This document shows, in pieces, positions 25,693 through 35,521 of a stretch of 64,000 bases of DNA (its first letter is position 1; each line of letters opens with the position of its first letter). Origin of the DNA: SG8-30 sp963695085 (GTDB lineage Bacteria > Pseudomonadota > Gammaproteobacteria > Steroidobacterales > Steroidobacteraceae); assembly GCA_963695085.1 (NCBI GenBank), contig CAVOFV010000003.1, positions 434,001 to 498,000 on the forward strand, read 5' to 3'. Below the pieces are notes generated by a model. The model was given only the letters and a program-made list of their open reading frames with translations, had not been told where the DNA came from and ran no database searches. The position numbers and the translations under genes are program-made.

Positions 25693-27223
25693 CGCAAGCA
25701 TGCTCAACGCCGTGCTGTTCCTGCCCGTGCTGGGCATCCTGCTGCTGCTCGCGACCCCGGCGCAGCGCGAGGACTGGATGCGCAGCCTGTCGCTGGTCGT
25801 CATGCTCGTGCAGTTCGCGCTGGCGGCATGGCTGTACGTCCAGTTCGACGGCAGCCTGTCCGGGCTGCAGTTCGAGACGCGACTGCCGTGGATCGAGGCC
25901 TGGGGTGTCCACTACCACATCGGCCTGGACGGCCTGAACATCCTGCTCGTGCTGTTGACCGCGTTCCTCGGCCCGCTGGTCGTGGCCGGCGCGTTCAGCG
26001 CCATCAAGAAGGACGTCAAGCTGTTCTACGCGATGCTGTTGTTCATCCAGTTCGCGATGATCGGCACGTTCCTGGCCCAGGACCTGTTCCTGTTCTACGT
26101 GTTCTGGGAAACGATGCTGATCCCGATGTTCCTGCTCATCGGCATCTGGGGCGGCGAGCGGCGCATCTACGCGACCCTGAAGTTCGTCCTGTACACGGCG
26201 TTCGGCAGCATCCTGATGCTGGCAGCCGTGATCTACATGGTGTACTCGCTGCACTCGACGACCGGCATCACTTCCTTCGCCTTCGCCGACCTGTACGGCT
26301 CGACCCTGCCGGTCGGCGTGCAGACCCTGCTGCTGGCGGCCTTTGCGCTGTCGTTCGCGATCAAGGTGCCGATCGTGCCGTTCCACACCTGGTTGCCGGA
26401 CGCGCACGTCGAGGCGCCGACGGCGGGCTCGGTGATCCTGGCCGGCGTGCTGCTGAAGATGGGAACGTACGGCTTCATCAAGCTCGGCTTCCCGATGTTC
26501 CCGGACGCGACGCTGGTGCTGACGCCGCTGATCATGGTGCTGGCGGTGGTCAGCATCATCTACGGCGCCTGCCTGGCGCTGGTGCAGGACGACATCAAGA
26601 AGATCATCGCCTACTCCTCGATCAGCCACCTCGGCTACGTCATGCTGGGGCTCGTCAGTTTCGACCTGCTCGGCGTGCAGGGCGCGATCATCCAGATGGT
26701 GAGCCACGGCCTGATCTCGGGCGGGCTGTTCCTCATGGTCGGCATGATCTACGAGCGCTGTCATTCGCGCGACCTGGCGGCCTACGGCGGACTCGCCAAG
26801 CTGCTGCCCGTGTACTCGGTGTTCATGATGATCCTGACGCTCGCCTCGGTCGGCCTGCCGACCACCAGCGGCTTCACGGGCGAGTTCCTGGTGCTGATCG
26901 GCGCCTTCAACGCCGCGTGGCCGGTGCATGAGGTCGGCGTGTCGTGGCCGCTGGTACTGGTGTGCCTGGCCGTGGTCGGCGTGGTGCTCGGCGCGCTGTA
27001 CATGCTGCGCCTGGTGCAGCACATGCTGTTCGGCAAGGTCAAGGCGCCGCACCAGCCCATCGCGGACCTCGGGCTGCGCGAGTCACTGATCCTCGGCGCG
27101 ATCGTCGTCGCGGTGTTCGCGATGGGGCTGTTCCCGAACAGCTTCCTGCAGAAGACGGAGGTCGCCGCGCGCGACTACCAGCACTGGGTCATGCCGCAGC
27201 GGACTGACGAGGTCGAACCATGA
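25685..27223 (+). CDS. nuoM: NADH-quinone oxidoreductase subunit M
   Basis: A 512-residue antiporter-like subunit. The family blocks WETMLIPMFLLIGIWGG, HTWLPDAHVEAPTAGSVILAGVLLKMGTYG and SSISHLGYVMLG are all present. Length matches E. coli NuoM (509). The start at 25685 overlaps nuoL by 8 nt and the stop overlaps nuoN by 4 nt. Confidence 0.97.
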   Translation: MSDASMLNAVLFLPVLGILLLLATPAQREDWMRSLSLVVMLVQFALAAWLYVQFDGSLSGLQFETRLPWIEAWGVHYHIGLDGLNILLVLLTAFLGPLVVAGAFSAIKKDVKLFYAMLLFIQFAMIGTFLAQDLFLFYVFWETMLIPMFLLIGIWGGERRIYATLKFVLYTAFGSILMLAAVIYMVYSLHSTTGITSFAFADLYGSTLPVGVQTLLLAAFALSFAIKVPIVPFHTWLPDAHVEAPTAGSVILAGVLLKMGTYGFIKLGFPMFPDATLVLTPLIMVLAVVSIIYGACLALVQDDIKKIIAYSSISHLGYVMLGLVSFDLLGVQGAIIQMVSHGLISGGLFLMVGMIYERCHSRDLAAYGGLAKLLPVYSVFMMILTLASVGLPTTSGFTGEFLVLIGAFNAAWPVHEVGVSWPLVLVCLAVVGVVLGALYMLRLVQHMLFGKVKAPHQPIADLGLRESLILGAIVVAVFAMGLFPNSFLQKTEVAARDYQHWVMPQRTDEVEP

Positions 27224-28605
27224 GCCTGCAACTGGTGCTCACCGCGATGCTGCCCGAGCACCTGCTGCTCCTGGGCATCCTCGCGGTGCTGATCCTCGAG
27301 ATCGCCGCCGACCGGACGCGTGATGCCCTGCCGTTCACGTTCGCGGTGGTGGCGACCGCCGCGCTGGCCGCCCTGTGGCTCAACGTGTCCGACTTCGCCG
27401 GCGCGCCGTTCCCCGGCCAGTTCTCGGTCGACCCGGCCGCGGCGCTCGGCAAGGCCATCCTGCTGGCGCTGACGCTGCCCGTGCTGTTGATGTCGCGCGC
27501 CGACTTCGGCGGCACGCGGTTCCCGGCCCTGTTGCTGTCGTCGCTGTACGGCGCCTGCCTGCTGCTGTCCTCGGACAGCTTCCTGACGTTGTTCCTCGCG
27601 ATCGAGCTGATGTCCATGCCGGTGTACGCGCTGGTGCTGCTGGCCTGGGGGCGCGCGGAAAGCGCCGAGGCCGCGCTCAAGTACCTGGTGCTCGGCGGGG
27701 CCGGTTCCGCCTCGCTGCTGATGGGCATTTCGCTGATCTTCGGCGCCACCGGTTCGTTCGAACTCGCCGCCTTCCGCGAGGCGGTCGTCTCGACCGACCC
27801 GCTGGCGATGGCCGGCGTCGGGCTCGTGCTGGTCGCGTTCTTCCTGAAGGCCGCCGTGGTGCCGTTCCACACCTGGGCGCCGGACGCCTACGAGGGCGCC
27901 AGCATCACGGTGACGGCCTACATGGCCACCGTCATCAAGGCCGCGGTGCTGTTCGTCGCGGTGCGCATGTTCTGGGGCCTGACGGCTCCCGCCAGCCTGG
28001 TCATGCTGATCGCCGCGCTGCCGCTGGTGTCGATGATCTGGGGCAACCTGGCGGCGATGCGGCAGGAGAGCTTCCGCCGCATGATCGCCTACTCCTCGAT
28101 CGCGCACGCCGGATTCCTGTTCTTTGCGTTCCTGGGCGAGGACCCGGGTCGCTACCAGGCGATCGCCTTCTACGTGATCGCCTACGGCCTGACCAACCTG
28201 CTGGCGTTCGCCTGCCTGCCGGCCGGCGCTGACGACGCGACACGCGACCGGCTCGACTCGCTGAAGGGCCTGTTCCAGCGCAGTCCGTTCACGGCCGTGA
28301 TGATCGCGGCGGCGCTGCTGTCGCTGGCCGGCATTCCGCCGTTCCCGGGCTTCGTCGCCAAGTTCCTGATCTTCAAGAACGTGATCGCCGCGGGTTACAC
28401 CTGGTGGGCGGTGGCCGGCCTGATCGGCAGCTACCTCGGCATCTACTTCTACCTGCGCGTCATCCAGTACATGTTCATGAGCGCCGACGCGCCGGCCGGC
28501 GAGCCGCGCCCGGTCGGCGGGCTGGTGCTGGCCGCAAGCCTGATCTGCATCGTGCCCGTGCTGCTGCTCACCGTCTTCCCTGGCTGGGTGCTCGAACGGC
28601 TCTGA
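27220..28605 (+). CDS. nuoN: NADH-quinone oxidoreductase subunit N
   Basis: The last gene of the operon, encoding a 461-residue antiporter-like subunit. It has IELMSMPVYALVLLAWGR, HTWAPDAYEGASITVTAYMATVIKAAV and SSIAHAGFLFFAFLG, with the conserved glutamate and lysines. No hairpin with a T tract is evident in the 254 bp that follow before the next gene. Confidence 0.97.
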   Translation: MSLQLVLTAMLPEHLLLLGILAVLILEIAADRTRDALPFTFAVVATAALAALWLNVSDFAGAPFPGQFSVDPAAALGKAILLALTLPVLLMSRADFGGTRFPALLLSSLYGACLLLSSDSFLTLFLAIELMSMPVYALVLLAWGRAESAEAALKYLVLGGAGSASLLMGISLIFGATGSFELAAFREAVVSTDPLAMAGVGLVLVAFFLKAAVVPFHTWAPDAYEGASITVTAYMATVIKAAVLFVAVRMFWGLTAPASLVMLIAALPLVSMIWGNLAAMRQESFRRMIAYSSIAHAGFLFFAFLGEDPGRYQAIAFYVIAYGLTNLLAFACLPAGADDATRDRLDSLKGLFQRSPFTAVMIAAALLSLAGIPPFPGFVAKFLIFKNVIAAGYTWWAVAGLIGSYLGIYFYLRVIQYMFMSADAPAGEPRPVGGLVLAASLICIVPVLLLTVFPGWVLERL

Positions 28606-28859
28606 ACCAGCCCGGTCACCGCTGACGCGCTCGTGCGCGGCGCTGCCCGCCGGCACGGCGCCGATGGGTCCTGCGCACACGAACCCTGCCGTTTCGCTGG
28701 ACCGAGCCGTCGCCCACCGGCCGCACCACGAGACTTGCCGACCGGTCCCACCGACGTTGGCAGGACCGCTGATTTCAGTCACGGACCTGAACGTCGTCAA
28801 CCTCGGGCGTGCGGCTGCGTTGATCATGTTGTTCGATGGACGAATCCGCAGGAGGACAC

Positions 28860-29414
28860 ATGTACCGCAATCAGGTCTTCGCGCTGTTGGCAGTCTCGGC
28901 GCTCGCGAGCGCCAGCGCGCTGGCTCAGGAAGGCCCCGCAGGACCGCCCTGGGAGGACCAGGATCAGGACCTGCAGATGACCCGGGAACAGCGCGAAGCC
29001 ACCCGCGAGGCGGCACGAGAGCGCTGGGAGGCGATGAGCCAGGAGGAACGATCGGCAGTCCTCGAGCAGCGCCGCCAGACTGCCCAGCAGCGCCGGGAGG
29101 CGGCACGTGAGCAATGGCAGGCCATGACACCCGAGCAACGGGAGGCCGCCACCGCGCAGCGCCGCCAGGCAGCCGAGGAGCGGCGCGCCGCCGCCACGGC
29201 ACGCTGGGACGCCATGACCCCGGAAGAGCGCGAAACGGCGCAGGCGAGACGCGAGGCACACCGTGCGGCGTCACGCGAGCGCTGGGAGTCCATGACCCCG
29301 GAGCAGCGTGCAGCGGCCAGGGCAAAGCGCGCGGAACGTGGCGGGTCCATGCGTGGACCCGGCGCTGCCGGCAACCGGCCGGGCGGACTCCGCCCCCGCG
29401 GAGGCGGCGGTTGA
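28860..29414 (+). CDS. Exported protein with ~30-residue Trp-x-x-Met repeats
   Basis: A 184-residue protein with a signal peptide (cleavage likely after ALA at residue 22) and a highly charged mature part, mostly Arg, Glu, Gln and Ala, predicted to be helical. A unit with core R-x-x-W-x-A/S-M-(S/T)-x-E-(E/Q)-R occurs four times, its Trp at residues 56, 86, 116 and 142, a period of 30, 30 and 26. The pattern resembles DUF3106-type periplasmic proteins of unknown role. The tail is Gly/Arg/Pro-rich. AGGAGG is 5 nt before the ATG. It could act as a periplasmic chaperone-like or stress protein; this is inference. Confidence 0.78.
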   Translation: MYRNQVFALLAVSALASASALAQEGPAGPPWEDQDQDLQMTREQREATREAARERWEAMSQEERSAVLEQRRQTAQQRREAAREQWQAMTPEQREAATAQRRQAAEERRAAATARWDAMTPEERETAQARREAHRAASRERWESMTPEQRAAARAKRAERGGSMRGPGAAGNRPGGLRPRGGGG

Positions 29415-29660
29415 CCACCGCACCGGCCCGCAAGGCCGGCTGAGTCACCCAGCGCCGGGGGCGTCTCCTGGAAGCCTCCGGCGCTGTCACATTGCCAGGC
29501 GGGGAATACAGGTCATTCGCCGGCTCAGGACCGCTTCGGCCTGCCTGCGATGGACTGCCTCGACAGGGCGCAGCAATGGCGCCGCAATTCGCATTGCCCC
29601 CTCGCCCGTTCATACTCGGCCTGCCGGACCCGACATGCCGTCCGGGCAGGATTGACAGAT

Positions 29661-30641
29661 ATGGACACCCATTCGCACCTGATCTGCGCCTACGAACTCG
29701 ACGGCCGCGGCGGCAGCCGGCGCCTCGGCTGGGACGAGGCAAGAACGGCCGCGGGCGCGCCCGCCGCACCCGTCTGGCTGCACCTGCAGCGCGACGCGCC
29801 CGAAACGCGGCAGTGGCTGGAAGGCGGGTCGGGCCTTGACCCAATCCTGTGCGACGCGCTGCTGTCGGACGAATCCCGGCCGCGTTGCGAAGCCATGGGC
29901 GATGGCCTGCTGGTCAGCCTGCGCGGCGTGAACCTCAACCCGGGCGCCGACCCGGAGGACATGGTCGCGCTGGTGCTGTGGGCCGACGCGAACCGTGTCA
30001 TCAGCGTGCGGCGGCGGCGCATCATGGCGGTGGACGCGATTCGCGAATCGCTGGAACACGGCCGCGGACCGCTAACGACCGGCAGCTTCGTGGCCCAGGT
30101 CGCCGACGGCCTGGTCGAGCGCATGGGGCCGGTGATCGACGACCTCGAGGACACCGTGGACGGCATGGAGGAGTCCATCGTCAGTGGCGAAAGCCAGGGC
30201 GTGCGGCTTGCGATCGCCGAACTGCGGCGGACCGCGATCGGCCTGCGGCGCTACATCGCGCCGCAGCGCGAAGCCATGGCGCGGCTGCTGACCCAGCAGC
30301 AGCAGGCGTGGCTGTCGGCCAGCGACGTCAGGCTGCTGCGCGAGGTGGCCGACCGGATCCTGCGCTACGTGGAGGATCTCGACGCTGCGCGCGAGCGCGC
30401 GCAGGTGGCGCAGGACGAATTGACCAACCGGCTCTCCGAGCAACTCAATCGCAACATGTACGTGCTGTCGGTCATCGCGGCGATCTTCCTGCCGCTGGGC
30501 CTGGTCACGGGCTACCTGGGCATCAACGTGGGCGGCATCCCCGGCGCGGAATGGAGGTACGCGTTCGCGGCCGTCGGCGGCGGGCTCATCGTGGTCGCGG
30601 TCCTGCAATTGTGGCTGTTTCGCCGGCTGAAGTGGGTTTGA
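29661..30641 (+). CDS. zntB: CorA-superfamily metal ion transporter, ZntB-like
   Basis: A 326-residue protein with a large cytoplasmic domain and two C-terminal transmembrane helices. The CorA-type signature before the last loop reads GYLGINVGGIPG: the GMN of magnesium channels is GIN here, as in ZntB zinc transporters. The long helix with AERAQVAQDELTNRLSEQLNRNMY-like spacing is typical of the funnel. The ATG at 29661 gives the usual N-terminus; the frame is open upstream without support. No metal regulator is adjacent. Confidence 0.88.
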   Translation: MDTHSHLICAYELDGRGGSRRLGWDEARTAAGAPAAPVWLHLQRDAPETRQWLEGGSGLDPILCDALLSDESRPRCEAMGDGLLVSLRGVNLNPGADPEDMVALVLWADANRVISVRRRRIMAVDAIRESLEHGRGPLTTGSFVAQVADGLVERMGPVIDDLEDTVDGMEESIVSGESQGVRLAIAELRRTAIGLRRYIAPQREAMARLLTQQQQAWLSASDVRLLREVADRILRYVEDLDAARERAQVAQDELTNRLSEQLNRNMYVLSVIAAIFLPLGLVTGYLGINVGGIPGAEWRYAFAAVGGGLIVVAVLQLWLFRRLKWV

Positions 30642-30704
30642 TGGCCGGCCCGGCCGATGCCAGGCCGGCGGTTCCGCGGTGGCCCGGACGGCAGCCGGTC
30701 GCGG

Positions 30705-30710
30705 TATAAT
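30705..30710 (+). promoter_or_regulatory. Candidate -10 box upstream of the FG-GAP lipoprotein
   Basis: A perfect TATAAT lies 137 bp upstream of the lipoprotein ATG, just after the ZntB gene. The -35 region is GC-rich and unmatched, and the leader would be about 130 nt long. Confidence 0.35.
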
Positions 30711-30846
30711 GGATGCACCGCCGGACAGGGTCGCGGACCGCCCACAGGCCCGCTGCGCGGATGCCCCGGCGAGCCACACGGAACTGGCCGCCGCCAGGCG
30801 CGTCTATGCGACGCGACCAGCCAATACACGCACCGGATCACGACCC

Positions 30847-32859
30847 ATGACATTTGCAGCACTTCCCGCCGCACGCGCAGCCCTGGCAGCCGGCGCGTTC
30901 GGATTACTTGCCCTGGCGGCCGGCTGCGGCGGCAGCCGGCCGCACGCCGCCCCAGCCTTCCCGTCGGCCGAGGCCTCGGACGGCCAGGTCGAGCTGGCCT
31001 GGAGCGCCGTGACCGGCGCCGGCTCTTACGTGATCGTGTGGTCCGACAGCGCCTCCAGCGCGGTCAACGAGATCCGGGACGTCACCGCAACCAGTTACCT
31101 GCACACCGGCCTGACGAACCTGCGCACCTACACCTACCGGATCGTCGCCGAGTCCGGCGGCGGCCGTGGTCCCGCCAGCCTGCCGGTGCAGGCCACGCCA
31201 GGGCCGGTGCCCGGCGCCGTCGAGTGGACCGCCGTCGTCATCGAATCGACTGATCACGTGATCCATTTCGCCCCGGTCTCGCAGGCGACCCACTACCGCG
31301 TCTACCTTGGCGCGACGGCCGCTGCCCTGGCCGGGCGGCGGCCAGGTGCCGGCTTTGAGGAAGCCGCCACCTCGCCATTCCGGCGGGTCGCCGCGGGCAT
31401 CGCGTCGCCTCTGTACTACCGCGTCATTGCGATGAGCGATAGCCGAATCGGCGTGGACGGCCCGGTGGTCATCTCTCCGGTCAACACGGTGACGGACCTC
31501 GACCTGCCGGCCGCTGCGCCGGCTTTCGGCGATCCAAACGCGGACAACTGCCTCGACCTCGTCAGCGCCGTCGGCGACTGTACGGGCGCGCTGACAGCGC
31601 GCGACATGAGCGCGGCCGGCCTGTCCGGATTGCTCGCCGCCGGCCGCACGAACGGCGACTCGCGATTCGCCGACCTGAACGCCGACCGGCGTGCCGAGCT
31701 GTTCAGCAACACCCTGTCGCCCGCGACGGACACCGCATCGCGCGCCCTGCTGCACGTCAACCAGGGCACCGGGACCTTCGCGACCGACGCCGGCGTGACG
31801 GCGTTGGCCATCGGCGGTTTCGGCGGCACCGTGCTGGCCGCCGATTTCGACAATGATGGCGACGTCGACCTGGTGGCGCCGCACGACACCAGCCGTGGCG
31901 ACGGTGCGCAGAACTGGCTGCTCGCGAACAATGGCGCGGCGACATTCAGCGATGCCGCGGCCGCCGCCGGCATCGCGACCAACCCGGCCGGTCCGGCCTA
32001 CGTGCCGCGCGGTGGCCAGGCTGCCGACTTCAACGAGGACGGCCGTGTCGACCTCCTGTTCGGCTCGCGGCTGTTCATCAACGATGGCAATGGCACGTTT
32101 TCGGACGGCAGCGCAGCCGCCAACATGCCGGTGCGCGCCGATCAGGGCCTGAAGCTGTTCGACGTGGACCTGGACGGCGACCTCGACCTGCTCCATCACG
32201 ACGGTGCGGTGACCCGCCTGTACCGCAACGCGGCGGGCGTGTTCGACGGCGGCACGATCGTGGACCAGGACACGACGCAGGCGACATTCGGCCTCGGGCT
32301 CAATGTCTGCGACATCAACAGCGACGGTTTCGAGGACGTCGTCGTCGCCCATAACGTGACGGCGGCGGGTACCGGCATCCCGCACCTGCTGATCAACGTC
32401 AACGGGCAGTTGATGCGATCGTCGCTGCCGGACGGACTGGCTGCGACCGGCGACCTGCTGGCGCACAACGACCTGCTGGCCTGCGGCGACCTCGACAACA
32501 GCGGCGTGGTCGACATCGTCGCGCGACTGGGCACGCGCTACCGCCGGATGCTGGCGAACCAGCCGGTGACGGCCATCATCAAGCTGCGTGTGCTCGGCGC
32601 CGCGGGCGAGCGGAACCAGCAGGGCCGGATCGTACGCCTCGTGCCGCGATCCACGCCTGGCCGCCGCATCACGCGGGTCATCGAATCCGGTTCCGGCCTG
32701 CAGTCACAGAACCAGTACGACCTGCTGGTTGGCGCGCCCTGGCCCGGCACGTACGACGTGACGGTCCGCTTCCGCAGCGGCACGATTGCCACCAGCGCCA
32801 GCCCGGGCGATTCGCTGACGATCTATGAAGACGGCCGGGTCGTGACGGGGCTGCAGTAG
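30847..32859 (+). CDS. FG-GAP/VCBS repeat lipoprotein with fibronectin-type segment
   Basis: A 670-residue exported lipoprotein: hydrophobic signal ending LLALAAGC, with Cys27 as the lipid anchor. Residues about 35-125 resemble a fibronectin type III domain (VELAWSAVTGAGSYVIVWSD). The rest holds at least six calcium-loop repeats of D-x-D-x-D-G type, such as DFDNDGDVDLV, DFNEDGRVDLL, DVDLDGDLDLL, DINSDGFEDVV and DLDNSGVVDIV, which suggests a beta-propeller. The C-terminal 100 residues resemble the ASPIC/UnbV-type end of such proteins. A cell-surface binding or adhesion role is plausible but unproven. It is convergent with the gamma-lyase gene, 5 bp apart. Confidence 0.87.
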   Translation: MTFAALPAARAALAAGAFGLLALAAGCGGSRPHAAPAFPSAEASDGQVELAWSAVTGAGSYVIVWSDSASSAVNEIRDVTATSYLHTGLTNLRTYTYRIVAESGGGRGPASLPVQATPGPVPGAVEWTAVVIESTDHVIHFAPVSQATHYRVYLGATAAALAGRRPGAGFEEAATSPFRRVAAGIASPLYYRVIAMSDSRIGVDGPVVISPVNTVTDLDLPAAAPAFGDPNADNCLDLVSAVGDCTGALTARDMSAAGLSGLLAAGRTNGDSRFADLNADRRAELFSNTLSPATDTASRALLHVNQGTGTFATDAGVTALAIGGFGGTVLAADFDNDGDVDLVAPHDTSRGDGAQNWLLANNGAATFSDAAAAAGIATNPAGPAYVPRGGQAADFNEDGRVDLLFGSRLFINDGNGTFSDGSAAANMPVRADQGLKLFDVDLDGDLDLLHHDGAVTRLYRNAAGVFDGGTIVDQDTTQATFGLGLNVCDINSDGFEDVVVAHNVTAAGTGIPHLLINVNGQLMRSSLPDGLAATGDLLAHNDLLACGDLDNSGVVDIVARLGTRYRRMLANQPVTAIIKLRVLGAAGERNQQGRIVRLVPRSTPGRRITRVIESGSGLQSQNQYDLLVGAPWPGTYDVTVRFRSGTIATSASPGDSLTIYEDGRVVTGLQ

Positions 32860-32864
32860 CCCGG

Positions 32865-34031
32865 TCAGCCGAGGGCCTGCTTCAGGTCGGCGATCAGGTC
32901 GCGGGTGTCCTCGATGCCGACCGACAGCCGCACCAGCGTGTCGCTGATGCCGAGCGACTGGCGCGTCTCGGGCGGCACCGATGCGTGGGTCATGATCGCC
33001 GGATGGTCCACCAGGCTTTCGACCCCACCGAGGCTTTCCGCCAGCGTGAACAGTTCGAGGCGCTCCAGAAAGCGCCGCGCCTCGTCGAGTCCGCCCTTGA
33101 TGAAGAACGTGACGATGCCGCTGTAGCCGTTCTGCATCTGGCGCCGCGCGAGTTCGTGCTGCGGATGGGAAGGCAGGCCCGGGTACAGAACCCGTTCCAC
33201 TGCGGCGTGGCCCTCCAGCCACTGCGCGATGGCGAGCGCACTGTCGCTGGACTGGCGCATGCGCAGCGGCAGGGTCTTGAGGCCGCGCAGCGCCAGGAAG
33301 CTGTCGAAGGGGCCGCTGACCGCGCCCACCGCGTTCTGCAGGAAGGCCAGTCGCTCGCCGAGCTCGTCGTCCCTCACGACCGCGATGCCGCCGACCATGT
33401 CCGAATGGCCGTTCAGGAACTTGGTCGCCGAGTGCATCGTGATGTCCGCGCCCAGTTCGAGCGGCCGCTGCACCCACGGGGTTGCGAAGGTGTTGTCCAC
33501 CGCGACCAGGATGCCGCGCTCGCGGCCGATCCTCGCGATGGCCTCGATGTCCACCAGCCGCAGCAGCGGGTTGGTCGGCGTCTCGATCCAGATGAGCCGC
33601 GTGTCCGGCCTGAGCGCCGCGGCGGCCGCGTCCGCGTCGCCGAGGTTGACGAACGAGAAGTCCAGCCCGGCCGAGCCGCGGCGCACCTGCTCGAACAACC
33701 GGTAAGTGCCGCCGTACAGGTCGTCCATCGCCAGCACGTGGCTGCCGGTCTCGAGCAGGTCGAGGATGGTCGCCGTGGCCGCCAGCCCCGATGCGAACGC
33801 GAAGCCGCGCGTACCGCCCTCGAGGTCGGCGATGCAGCGCTCCCAGGCGCCGCGCGTCGGGTTCTGGGTGCGCGAGTATTCGTAGCCCTTGTGCACGCCC
33901 GGGCTGGACTGTGCGTAGGTCGAGACGGCGTAGATCGGTGGCATGACCGCGCCGGTGGACGGGTCGGGCGCCTGGCCCGCGTGCACCGCGCGCGTCGCAA
34001 ATCCGGCCCGGGTCTTGTCGGTGTCCTTCAT
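32865..34031 (-). CDS. Cystathionine gamma-lyase/synthase family PLP enzyme
   Basis: A 388-residue Cys/Met-metabolism PLP enzyme. The PLP lysine is Lys204 in SATKFLNGHSD, with YSRTQNPTR near residue 52 and LETGSHVLAMDDLYGGTYRLF. It lies 14 bp downstream of cystathionine beta-synthase in the same direction. That pairing favours cystathionine gamma-lyase, giving cysteine from cystathionine (reverse transsulfuration). Sequence alone does not separate lyase from gamma-synthase in this family, so the lyase call rests on context. Confidence 0.88.
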   Translation of the reverse strand: MKDTDKTRAGFATRAVHAGQAPDPSTGAVMPPIYAVSTYAQSSPGVHKGYEYSRTQNPTRGAWERCIADLEGGTRGFAFASGLAATATILDLLETGSHVLAMDDLYGGTYRLFEQVRRGSAGLDFSFVNLGDADAAAAALRPDTRLIWIETPTNPLLRLVDIEAIARIGRERGILVAVDNTFATPWVQRPLELGADITMHSATKFLNGHSDMVGGIAVVRDDELGERLAFLQNAVGAVSGPFDSFLALRGLKTLPLRMRQSSDSALAIAQWLEGHAAVERVLYPGLPSHPQHELARRQMQNGYSGIVTFFIKGGLDEARRFLERLELFTLAESLGGVESLVDHPAIMTHASVPPETRQSLGISDTLVRLSVGIEDTRDLIADLKQALG

Positions 34032-34045
34032 GGGGTATGTCCTTG

Positions 34046-35431
34046 TCAGGCGGCCGGCGCCGTGCGCGCCTGCATCTGCCGGCGCAGGTAATTGAGCACG
34101 TCGGCGCGCGTCACGAGACCGAGGAAATCCTCGCCGTCCATGACCGCCGCATACGGTTGTACGTCGAGCATCGCGACCAGGTTGCGCAGGCTCATGGCCG
34201 GGTCAACCACCAGGTAGTTGGTGTGCATGGCCGTGCGCACCGGGTCGACGAAGCGCTCGGGGTCGCCGAACGCCAGCCGCATGATGTCGTCCTCGTCGAT
34301 GAAGCCGACCAGCGTCTCGCCGTCCATGACCGGCAGCTGGCTGAAGCCCGCATTGCGCAGCCGGTTATGCGCCGTCGTCAGCACGTCGTCCGGCCCGACC
34401 GTGATCGTCGCGCGCTCGCCGTGCGGGCGGCCGATCAGGTCGCGCAGGTCGTCGTACTGCCGGCGCTGCGTGAAGCCCTGGTCTTCCATCCAGAAGTCGT
34501 TGAACAGCTTGGACAGGTACTTGTTGCCCGTGTCGCACGCAAACGTGACGACGCGCTTCGGCGTCTTCTGTTCGCGGCAGTAGCGCAGCGCCGCGGCCAC
34601 CAGCGTGCCGGTCGACGACCCGACCAGCAGGCCTTCCTCGCGCAGGATCGCGCGCGCGGTGGCGAACGACTCGGCATCCGGGATGCTGTAGGCCTTGTGG
34701 CACATCGAGAAGTCGCAGATGGACGGGATGAAGTCCTCGCCGATGCCTTCCACCAGCCACGCGCCGGCCTTGCCCATCTTGCCTTCGTTGACATGGTCGG
34801 CCAGCACCGAGCCGGTCGGGTCGGCCAGCACCATCTCGACCTTCGGCGCGGCCTTCATGAAGTACCGGGTCATGCCGGCGATCGTGCCGCTGGAGCCGAC
34901 ACCTACCACGACGGCGTCGAGGCGCCCTTCCATCTGCTCCAGGATCTCCGGCGCGGTGGTCGTCTCGTGGGCCTTGCAGTTGTCGGGATTGGCGAACTGG
35001 TTGATGAAGTACGCGCCCTGTTCGCGGGCGATCCGCGCGCCGACGTCCTGGTAGTACTCCGGGTGCCCCTTCTCGACGTCAGAGCGCGCCAGGATGACCT
35101 CCGCACCCATCGCCCGCAGGTTGAAGATCTTCTCCTGGCTCATCTTGTCGGGCAACACGAGGATGACCTTGTAGCCCAGCTGGCCGGCGACCAGCGCGAG
35201 CCCGATGCCGGTATTGCCCGCCGTGGCTTCGACGATCGTGCCGCCCGGCTTGAGGTCGCCACGGCGCGCCGCTTCCTCGATCATGGTGATGCCGATCCGG
35301 TCCTTGATGGAACCGCCCGGGTTCATCAGCTCCAGCTTCAGGAACAGCTCGCAAGCACCCGTGTCCAGCTTGCCGACCTTCAGCATCGGCGTCTTGCCGA
35401 CCATGTCGAGGACGCCGTTGTAGACCTTCAT
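34046..35431 (-). CDS. Cystathionine beta-synthase
   Basis: A 461-residue enzyme that joins homocysteine and serine to cystathionine. The PLP lysine is Lys43 in NPGGSIKDRIG, and the phosphate loop is GSSGT in the VGVGSSGTIAGM block. Two C-terminal CBS domains (about residues 340-455) follow, a regulatory module seen in the eukaryote-like enzyme. There is no N-terminal heme-binding extension. The frame is open 28 codons upstream, but the ATG at 35431 matches the family start. The gene diverges from the response regulator, with 90 bp between them. Confidence 0.92.
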   Translation of the reverse strand: MKVYNGVLDMVGKTPMLKVGKLDTGACELFLKLELMNPGGSIKDRIGITMIEEAARRGDLKPGGTIVEATAGNTGIGLALVAGQLGYKVILVLPDKMSQEKIFNLRAMGAEVILARSDVEKGHPEYYQDVGARIAREQGAYFINQFANPDNCKAHETTTAPEILEQMEGRLDAVVVGVGSSGTIAGMTRYFMKAAPKVEMVLADPTGSVLADHVNEGKMGKAGAWLVEGIGEDFIPSICDFSMCHKAYSIPDAESFATARAILREEGLLVGSSTGTLVAAALRYCREQKTPKRVVTFACDTGNKYLSKLFNDFWMEDQGFTQRRQYDDLRDLIGRPHGERATITVGPDDVLTTAHNRLRNAGFSQLPVMDGETLVGFIDEDDIMRLAFGDPERFVDPVRTAMHTNYLVVDPAMSLRNLVAMLDVQPYAAVMDGEDFLGLVTRADVLNYLRRQMQARTAPAA

Positions 35432-35521
35432 TGGGACACCGCCGGAACTTGCACAGGAGATGGCGGATTGTAACCGTCGACCGGCCGTGACGGCACTGCG
35501 GCGTCGTGGCAACATGCAGGC

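Noticed and set aside
22152..25803. Long antisense open frames over nuoH to nuoL
   Set aside because: Same mirror effect of third-position GC; products are Gln/Arg/His-rich and lie under conserved complex I genes.
27175..29844. 889-codon antisense frame over nuoN and the following genes
   Set aside because: Its translation is Arg/Pro/Gln-biased without domains, and it covers nuoN and the repeat-containing exported protein.
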